This document shows positions 56,747-64,000 of a DNA stretch of 64,000 nt, piece after piece; the first letter of the stretch is position 1, and every line of letters begins with the position of its first letter. This stretch comes from Neolentinus lepideus HHB14362 ss-1 (taxonomy: Eukaryota; Basidiomycota; Agaricomycetes; Gloeophyllales; Gloeophyllaceae). Location: assembly GCA_001632425.1 (NCBI GenBank), contig KV425562.1, forward strand, positions 489,285 through 553,284, given 5' to 3'. The position numbers and the translations under genes are program-made. The notes under the pieces are model-generated. The model saw only the letters and a list, made by a program, of their open reading frames with translations, did not search any database and was not told the origin of the DNA.

Positions 56747-57569
56747 TTATTCATCTACCCCAAGCATTTCGAATGCAGTTAGCATCCTCTCCCACCGCTG
56801 GCCATCCCAAGTTTGAATAAATCTCCACTCATCCGATTGCTCACCGAAAATCCACTTCGTCGCAGTCAAGAATGCCGCCACAACAACGTCCGCCCAGCAC
56901 GCGTGGGTGCCTCCCATCAGAAATTCCTGCGGCCCCGGTCCACTCTTCGCGTACCATCCCGCAACGATGCTGAAATTCCTCCGCACATTATCCAGCATTT
57001 CACCTCGTTTGTTAGCTGGACAGAAATCGTCCAAATTCTCGAGATTCAGCATCTGCTCCCGTGTGCGCCGATAGTATGCAGCGCTTGACGGACTCAAAAG
57101 ACCTGGGATTAGGGGCAAAAAGACCTGCGTCATAGGCATGAATGCCGTCTGCGTGACGGCACTCAACAACGCGGCATGGAGCCCAGCGGTTCCCGATGGA
57201 ATCAAAGGAGGCGTGTTTGTGTAGGTAGCGTCCAGGTATTCAGCGATGGCGTAGGAGTCTGAGATAACTGTATTGTTCCTTGGGTCTTGGAGGACTGGAA
57301 GGGTATACATTGCCCTTCCATCAGGCCATACACCAGTAGGGGTAGCACCAATTTTCTTGCAGATGTCTTCGATGTCCGTGAACTCCACCCAAATAGTTCT
57401 GAAAGGCACGCGCTTCAGTCTCAGGGCGTACCTATCGAAAGCATCAGTTGAAAATCTCCGTTTAAACATTAATGAGCAGAACTACGTACCTGGCTTTGAG
57501 GGTGTTCGGAGACCACGCTCGGTCCTGATTAGCCTGAGGAATATCGTAAAGAACGAGATCCTCAGCCAT
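56747..57569 (-). CDS. Glutathione transferase, FuA/etherase-like (copy 3, diverged)
   Basis: About 254 residues with one intron (about 57431-57488) at the same position as in copies 1 and 2, joining WSPNTLKAR to YALRLKRVPF. It starts MAEDLVLYDIPQANQDRAW. The glutathione site has WSPNTLKAR, MYTLPVLQDP and SDSYAIAEYLDATYT. The C-terminal domain (QVFLPLIPGLLSPSSAAYY, RTREQMLNLENLDDF, CWADVVVAAFLTATKW) is clearly diverged from copies 1 and 2, suggesting a different ligand range. It is the third member of this class within 11 kb. Confidence 0.88.
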
Positions 57570-57605
57570 GATAACCTACCGAAGTAAGAATCACACTATA
57601 GCTGC

Positions 57606-57613
57606 TTTATATA
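57606..57613 (-). promoter_or_regulatory. TATA box of GST copy 3
   Basis: The minus strand reads TATATAAA, 37 bases upstream of the start codon at 57569. Confidence 0.55.
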
Positions 57614-57956
57614 CAAGGCTCGAGCCGTAGCGCCACGAACATCGCAGCAGGAGTCGGAGAACTGAAAGATCACAGCATCAGACCTGAGGCCTGACATCGA
57701 ATGTCACGAGGTACCAAGAAAAGCTATTCTTTATGCAGAATCCAAGATGAACATCACATAATAGTGTAGACGATAATAAGTAGTCCTCTATTGAGTCGAA
57801 GGATTCATGTCAGAAGTCTAAGCACCCCAAGTGATGACATGATCCGGCCTCACGCCAACCCCTGCGCTGCGACCCCTCCGATATTCGACAATCATGCGCA
57901 GTATGATCCGATATCACCACAGAGAGCCTGATGTACAGCTGCGATTCACTTATTTC
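57614..57956. other. Intergenic region
   Basis: The spacer between the GST copy 3 promoter and the transporter stop codon. Nothing is recognised. Confidence 0.4.
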
Positions 57957-59583
57957 CTATACCTTTCCAGGAGCAAGTATCATTGTCATCCACCAAGCCA
58001 TACTCCTGCGCCCTGAATACCTTTCCTCCTGATTGACCTTTTGCGCAATCTTCCAGGCTCGTACCAGGTACATGCAAGCCCCTGCAGCAATGTACATCAT
58101 CCCCACAAAAATTTGCACAGGGAGATAGCTGTCGCGTCCATTGCCTTTCCGCAGCTCGAGGCCAATGGCCTCGCTGAATACACACGGCGGGACGACCGAA
58201 AGCCATAAAAGGGAAAGGGCTGATGGGAGATCTTTCAGACCGACTACTTCAGCGCAGACAGATCCTGCACACTGCAGAGAAGTCATCGAGCTTTAATGAA
58301 ACTGTGTCGGCTATTGAAGCTTAGTAAGACGTACCGCCCAGAATGTGCCGCAGACAGCGCCGTTCATTATGGCGAAGAAGATCAAGGGTCCGTAAGTCTT
58401 GGCTGGTATCCAGATGGCGAATACCGTGAGAGCGACAAACCACGTAGCCCCTGTAGTCATATTTATTCGGCCGATCCAGTCAGAGAAAATACCAACGAGT
58501 GGTCGCCCGAAGGTGATACCGACACTGAGCATAGCCCCGACAATTGACGCCTGATCACTTGTCATCCCCTGCAAGATGGCGTAATTTGGCAGAGAGTACA
58601 ACAGAACGATATAGCCAAGCATGCTGAATACACCCCACAGCATGACTAGGATGAACTCGGGCCTCGCAAAGATCTGCAGGTCGAAGGGCTTCTGGTTTGG
58701 CTGGATATGCTTGTTGCGATCTTTGATGAGGAGGGCTGCAGTGGTGTTGACGGCGAAGCAGCATATTGCCGTGGTCCGGAAAGCCCACTGCAGGCTCAGA
58801 TTACGGATTATAGCATTCGTGCCCAGCGCCCAGATAATACCGCCGACACCCGAGCCAGCGGTCACTACGCCGTTTGCCATACCCCTACGGCGGGAGAACC
58901 ACTGTGACGGGATCCCAATAATGGAAACAAAGATGAAACCCATGCCCGTTCCACATGCGACACCTTGGCTTAGAAATAACTGCCATATTTCTTTTGTGAA
59001 CGACGCGGCTATAAGGCCACCGACTTGAAGGGCAACACCAATCAACATGGTAGTACGGAAGGTGTAGTGCCGGGAGATATATGTGGCAAGGGGAGCGACG
59101 AAGAGAGCCAGCGCGACGGAAAGGCCGCCAACGAAGGAGTATTCTAGGCTGGTCGCCCCAGGGAAGACATCGTGATCTAAGTAATAGGATAAGTAGATGG
59201 AGAATGCCTGCAAGGAACACAATTCAGCCAGATGTCGGTTTGGATTGGCGTGTAACATACCGCGTTCACTCCCCAAGTGAAGCCATTCACCCAAAATACG
59301 CATGCTACCACGACCCAACCGTACCCTCCGTCAGGTAGAGGTGTATTAGGATCGCTGACAGGGGGGGCATCGACTGCATTGCAAAATTCAACTAAAGGAT
59401 TTTTAATAGATTATAAATTATTAAAGAACCTTCTTCTTTGCTGTCTTTAATATCTCGACTTGCTGCCTCCGCGTCTCGTCTGGCTATGGTTTCCTCGCTG
59501 CCCCCTGGACGTTCCCTCTTCAGATCCACCTCGTCTCGCGGCAAAGGAGTAGAGACTTGCTGCTCAAGGTCCGCGTCGTCCAT
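57957..59583 (-). CDS. MFS transporter, monocarboxylate transporter (MCT/SLC16) type
   Basis: About 480 residues in four exons from MDDADLEQQVSTPLPRDEVD. A charged cytoplasmic N-terminus precedes the MCT signature DGGYGWVVVACVFWVNGFTW. Twelve membrane segments follow; clear ones are FVGGLSVALALFVAPLATYI, TTMLIGVALQVGGLIAASFT, GVACGTGMGFIFVSIIGIPS, ANGVVTAGSGVGGIIWALGT, MLWGVFSMLGYIVLLYSLPN and ASIVGAMLSVGITFGRPLVG. The last exon carries SVCAEVVGLKDLPSALSLLW and ends MTMILAPGKV. Fungal MCT-like carriers move monocarboxylates or riboflavin-like compounds across the plasma membrane; the substrate is unknown. Confidence 0.9.
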
Positions 59584-60387
59584 TAGCCGGTGAATCGCCT
59601 AGAAGATGCGTCCGGGCGATGGAAAATGGATCTGAACGCCGAAGATGCGACGGGCGCTGGAATCATTCCGAGTCAAGTGGTCTTATAATATGCGACTTGC
59701 AGAGATGTGGCCTAGGTGACAGCGCCAACTTTTAGATAGAATCGACATATGCCGCCGGCTTGCCGCGTGACCAGCTGCTTATGTACGCAGTATTCTCACG
59801 TGCATCCACCAAAGGGGAACTCAAGTACTCAATCGTAGCGGCGCAACTTCGCCAGTCCCCGACTCCATACGAGTCAGAAATTGCCTGGCACTAGCGATGA
59901 ACGTTAACGCATAGTTTTCCATAGCTGTGCATAACAGATATGAGGATGAAATATGTTACAAGAATATTTACTAGAAAACCTCCGGTTCACTATCGGCGTT
60001 GGACAAATCACACGTCGGTTTCGACACCTAAAGTTCCGTCGTCGCCATTAGATATTTGCGACAGGCGTTCCTGGACGACGAAGGCGCGAAACACGATATC
60101 GATACTGCGATAGAGCGAACAAAAGCCTGAGCACGACGACGACGATGACGGAGATAGTCAGGATGACCGCGTAGCGTACTTAAGTGAGTTTTTCACACGG
60201 AATACTCGCGCGAATGGGTGGGACGCGCGTTTCTCCCTGACAAAACCCTCCTCCCTAACTACCGTGGGAGTCGGGGACGCTCGCTATCTCGCTATCTCTA
60301 TCGTATTCCCCCGACACTTGGCAAGTGAAGACTGGTCGCGAATCTAGCGGTACAGTTGCATTCATCTTCGTGCGACGCTATGACAAA
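59584..60387. other. Intergenic region upstream of the transporter
   Basis: Contains the transporter promoter. No gene or repeat is evident. Confidence 0.4.
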
Positions 60388-60468
60388 AGATATCTCTAGG
60401 TAGTATACAAGGCGTGCACATGTCCCACATCTGGTATACGACACCTTGTATATTACCCAGAGATATCT
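60388..60468. repeat. Imperfect foldback repeat
   Basis: Arm AGATATCTCTAGGTAGTATA at 60388-60415 pairs with 60442-60468 (CACCTTGTATATTACCCAGA onward) with only a few mismatches over 27 bases. The loop is about 26 bases. Confidence 0.6.
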
Positions 60469-61149
60469 GTATCTACTAAGTAAACAAGCCTTCTGGGTTT
60501 ATGACGAGTTTCCCCCAATCCTCTCTTGCTCGGATCCCTAACCGACTAGGTGTGTAGATGGCTGGTGGGTCCCCGACGTCCGTTCCACTCGCTGTGGTAT
60601 TCCTGCAACCACCGACTTCCGTCTCGATCATTTGTTACTAGGTACTCTCTACGCATCCATGTCAAAATGGACTGATGACCAAAGGTTGTGGATTCAGTGC
60701 TATTTGGAACAACACCGGCGCGACTGCACCCGACTAGGGCTTTGCTATGCGTAGTCGAAGTTTCCCAGGTCGTTATTCTTGTCGAGAAACGGACTGCAGC
60801 ACTGTGAACCATCCCGCCGTTCTTTCGGGACGCGGAAACTGCCGGTTTATAGGATCCCAGCAGACGTAATGTTATCTGCGATCTATTCTGAAACTTGTGC
60901 TCACGGCTTTGTCGCGGTGCGTACCGCTTCAAATCTGGTTCGGATCGTGCCATCATAGGACCTTCATCTCGAAGTAGTCAATGATTGATGCTAACCCGCC
61001 TCTACGATGCTTCGACAGCTTTCTTTGCCGCTTCGTTTGGCGAGAGAGCAGTATTCCTGGGCCTCACCGATTCGTCTTTGACGTCCCATGTCCAAAACTG
61101 ACACATTTGAAACAGCTCGTTCTATCGATGTGTACTCACACGTGCAGCC
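60469..61149. other. Intergenic region with one unrecognised frame
   Basis: A 136-residue minus-strand frame (60546-60956, starting MMARSEPDLKRYAPRQ) is open but shows no recognisable domain, no splice partner and no neighbour copy. It is left uncalled. Confidence 0.3.
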
Positions 61150-61921
61150 TCAGTAAATGTAGGGAACGAGTCTATAAGATACCCGCTCCGCCCACTCATC
61201 CCATTTCCTTCCAAACTGAGCTCGTAACATCTCATCCTCCTTCCCCGTTCTGTAGATCACCAAGAAACTCAAGAATGCCGCGTTCACGCCCCAAATTCCA
61301 GCGCACGTGTGTCCAAACCAGGTCTTCGCCCCGCCACACTCCGTCATCCACGATCCTGCGCTGAAGTGCAGCAGAAAGGTGCCGGCGAGGGCAAAAAACA
61401 TCCCTGTGTAGCTCGGATGGCGGACGTACGTGTACGGCCCGGAAGTAACTAGCTGATGGCCATCTCGGATCGTGAGTTCGAAGGTGAAATGACGGCCCAA
61501 GGTTCGATAACACCAGTATCGGCTGAACCCGCCTGCGAGGATGAAGAACCATCCAGTGAGGAATCCAGAGGTAATGGTCATGTTGGAACAGGTAGGCATG
61601 GGCGACAGTAAGTCCGCAACGGTCGACCAAGAGGTCTGTAGCGTTGCTATCGCTACAAGCTCATATATACAGGCCATCCAGAAGGACATCTGTGTGAGAA
61701 GGCTGGCTTAGCGGTTGCTTCCCAACTGAGAAACCGGCCGAAAATCCTACCTTGTAGGCCAGAGGCACCCATCGCATAACGACCTTCCCCCACCCTTGCT
61801 CTGATGTCGCCCTCTGCATCTCTTTCGGAGATGGCGTTGGATTCGGCGACGTCGACGCTACATGAAACGCGAGCGCTGCGCTCAGGATGAACGGAATTTT
61901 CAACATAGGCGCGGTAAGCAT
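61150..61921 (-). CDS. Isoprenylcysteine carboxyl methyltransferase family protein
   Basis: Two exons give about 235 residues; the intron (about 61690-61750) joins RWVPLAYK to MSFWMACIYEL. Membrane segments are MLKIPFILSAALAFHVAS, FWMACIYELVAIATL, SGFLTGWFFILAGGFSRYW and the paired hairpin FFALAGTFLLHF with WGVNAAFLSFLVIY. The family signature is present: RDGHQLVTSGPYTYVRHPSY followed by TG, and the end KEDEMLRAQFGRKWDEW. ICMT enzymes methylate the C-terminal prenylcysteine of Ras-like proteins and mating pheromones in the ER membrane using S-adenosylmethionine. Agaricomycetes often have several copies. The start at 61921 gives MLTAPMLK; the inner Met at 61906 is also possible. Confidence 0.87.
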
Positions 61922-63051
61922 CTTTGGCGGAGGGAAGTCGGTGAAGAGACAAATAATATGCTGGTATGTTCCTATATCGCAGTTCATACTGTGCAGCCGT
62001 ATATACGTCTTCCGAGCGCCGATATTGCAAATGATTACCTATTGGCCTTGAGGAATACTGCGAGCCTGCCAGACGCTAGAAGTACAACAGGCGGGCTTGC
62101 CGACCGCTTGGCAAAAACGTGGCCTTCGCTTAGGTCTGTACATCCAGTCGTGGCCAGCTGTGCGCAACGCATATATCATTATCATAGTCCAACGTAGGGC
62201 CATGAGCTTGACGGCAAACAAAGTCGCTAGGATGAAGAAAACAACTTTCTTGATCGATGTTCGATATCCGACCTCGAGGCTATACCGACAGGCATTTCAA
62301 CGTCGGTATACAATAGCAGCAGAAGTCATCAGACATGCGCAACGAATATTCTTCTCATTTATCATACATCTATACATCAGTCTATACGACGAATGTCACG
62401 AAGCACCGGATCAAATTCGTTCTGTCACGGTGGTCGTTCATCCGACCCAATACCCTACAGGTGAGCTTAGGCAGCTAGTAACTACAGCAACAGGAATACA
62501 TACTAACGTTTTCACCCAAGGGTCGGCCAGTTCAAGATAAAACATGCTCATACGTTCTGTTCGTTTTCCTGAATCCCAAAAGGCAAAAATTGCCCGATGT
62601 CCGGTGCCTTCTGTGATCGATGCCTTCTCTCACCGGCGAGGTCTACAACACTGTCGTGTTTACGACCCGGCCAGTTCTGCATCATCAATGACAGAACCCA
62701 AGTACTTGACAAAATTCGTAAACATTAGCGTTTCACGGCACACGGTACAGTTTGCAGTAATGGCAAGTCAGTACACCCAAGGTATCAGTCTATAGGGCAC
62801 TCTCTTTGCCCAGTCGCATGTGTATACAAGGAGAAGTTAATATGATGGGGACACATGCAAGGTATCCCACAGACAGACAGGAATATTGCTCGCCTGTCTA
62901 CTGGCTAAAGAGGAGACCGGTTTATTCTAGCTTAGCACTAGATGAGAGCTCCACTCACGCAAGGTACTCGGGACTAGGCTCATGACTATCTTCTTGTTAC
63001 GGAGAATACGATAGAGGACTTCACACTGCGGGAGTCCCACTCTTTGAGGAC
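61922..63051. other. Intergenic region, no gene seen
   Basis: About 1.1 kb with short frames only, none with recognisable content. The first part should hold the promoter of the methyltransferase. Confidence 0.35.
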
Positions 63052-63125
63052 CTGCAAAATGTTGATCAAAAGGTATTTCTCATCCTCTGATTGGCTGATA
63101 ATACCTTTTGATCAACATTTTGCAG
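63052..63125. repeat. Perfect 26-bp inverted repeat (hairpin)
   Basis: CTGCAAAATGTTGATCAAAA and six further bases (63052-63077) are mirrored exactly at 63100-63125, with a 22-base loop. It may be a minimal foldback element or a strong cruciform or hairpin site. Confidence 0.8.
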
Positions 63126-63403
63126 GCTGTTAAAGACTGGGTTTCCTACAGTGTCAGATTTCCTGTGCGTGGAGCTGCTGGCGCCAATGCGAAGGAAACC
63201 GCATTTAATTAGTACCTGGATCACACCACCGTTTACTAGTGTCTTTGAGTCAGCTGGCTGCAAACCGATACTATATATCATTGGGCAGGGGGTTCTGTCA
63301 AAGCATTATTTTTGACATAACTCCAAAAACTCAAGCTGAGGTAAAGCAGAGGCGCTCCGGCATGGCAGCTGAGTGCTGAGTTGGGGAATATTGTTGGGTA
63401 GTG

Positions 63404-63613
63404 TTGCCACGGCTCGGCTTTTTCCGGCTAGCCATGAACGAGCTGTTTCCACTACAGGCTGTTATAAAAATCCACTCACCTGAGTACTCTGACATTGAAT
63501 GTGAAATATAATTATACACACTATCCAATATTTGAGATTTTTATATCAAGTTTTGCACTACAGAGAGGAAACGGCTTGTTTACGGCTAGCCGGAAAAAGC
63601 CGAGCCGTGGCAA
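63404..63613. mobile_element. 210-bp MITE with about 30-bp perfect TIRs
   Basis: The element starts TTGCCACGGCTCGGCTTTTT and ends with the exact complement; the inverted repeat is perfect for about 30 bp and recognisable for about 47. The interior is AT-rich with no coding capacity. The string ATTGTTGGGT stands a few bases left of the element (63389-63398) and directly at its right edge, which may be a target duplication, but the left copy is separated by five bases. Confidence 0.72.
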
Positions 63614-64000
63614 TTGTTGGGTCAGTCCTTAGGCCTTTTTGGTATGCCGCGGAGCAATGTACAACGCTTTCGGTTTGTCGTTAGCTGTGAAATATGCAAG
63701 CCGAGGTCCGTCTTACAGAGTTACACTGATATGTGGTACAAGGTGACTACAAAATCAGTTCTGTATTCTCACTTCTGTCGATTTCATCGATTCCGACCAC
63801 CCTTCTCAATACGAGTGTTTTCAGGCTCTAGGTCGACCAGTTGTGCACCATACACCCGCTTCTGTGCAGCCTTTCGAAGTTTTGCCTCCGCCGTGATCCC
63901 GGTCCTGATTCCCAGTCAAAATCGACAAGATAGCTAGCGATTGCGCCAGATTCAGCTAGAGTAAAAGTGATGCAGTTAGAACAATATCTATTAAAGTACC
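63614..64000. other. Window end, no gene assigned
   Basis: A plus-strand frame of 107 residues (63614-63937) starts at the MITE border and shows no recognisable domain. It is not called as a gene. Confidence 0.3.

Noticed and set aside
60546..60956. 136-residue minus-strand frame
   Set aside because: No domain, paralogue, intron or promoter signal supports it; it could be real, but the evidence is too thin.
1..64000. CRISPR array, rRNA or tRNA genes
   Set aside because: No spaced direct-repeat array or rRNA-like stretch was seen, and no sequence with both internal tRNA promoter boxes was found by eye. A covariance-model scan would be decisive for tRNAs.

Overview
The window looks like nuclear DNA of a wood-decay agaricomycete (Basidiomycota), probably Polyporales. 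Genes are interrupted by many short GT-AG introns (mostly 50-70 bp). Two proteases are of the polyporopepsin type, three glutathione transferases are of the fungal FuA/etherase-like type, and TKL-like kinases carry the HGDLRG catalytic loop common in mushrooms. There is one 270-bp assembly gap (49340-49609). I saw no rRNA, tRNA or CRISPR.

1-10 kb is an ordinary gene-dense block: the 3' end of a Ser/Pro/His-rich protein, a DCAF-like WD40 protein (+), an Sfh1/SNF5 chromatin-remodelling subunit (-), a divergently transcribed mitochondrial-looking family X DNA polymerase whose catalytic residues appear lost (+), and a BTB/POZ protein (+).

10-36 kb is a rearranged accessory region. It starts with two nested hAT-type non-autonomous transposons, each with an 8-bp target-site duplication. 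A kinase-TPR fusion gene (+, 13.3-16.0 kb) and a tandem pair on the opposite strand (kinase-TPR at 24.3-26.9 kb, kinase-only at 27.0-28.5 kb) form the arms of a large, diverged inverted duplication. The spacer holds two paralogous aspartic proteases, a multi-armed palindrome, an inverted copy of a protease upstream region, and degenerate tandem gene remnants. Right of it lie a Mutator-like MITE (681 bp, 9-bp target duplication), a truncated PIF1-like helicase, a second set of the same gene remnants, and a TPR-only gene.

36-46 kb returns to conserved genes: an aldo-keto reductase (+), a URC1-type GTP cyclohydrolase II-like protein (+), and a full-length Dicer-like ribonuclease (-).

46-64 kb holds three GST paralogues (-), a TIR-bounded element containing the assembly gap, a Kv-type potassium channel (-), a small putative membrane-anchored protein (-), a CEP95-like protein (-), an MCT-type MFS transporter (-), and an isoprenylcysteine methyltransferase (-). 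The last 2 kb carries short foldback and MITE-like repeats. The GSTs, the transporter and the secreted-type proteases fit a wood-degrading or detoxifying lifestyle. Dicer next to a transposon-rich region fits genome defence, but no functional link is shown by the sequence.
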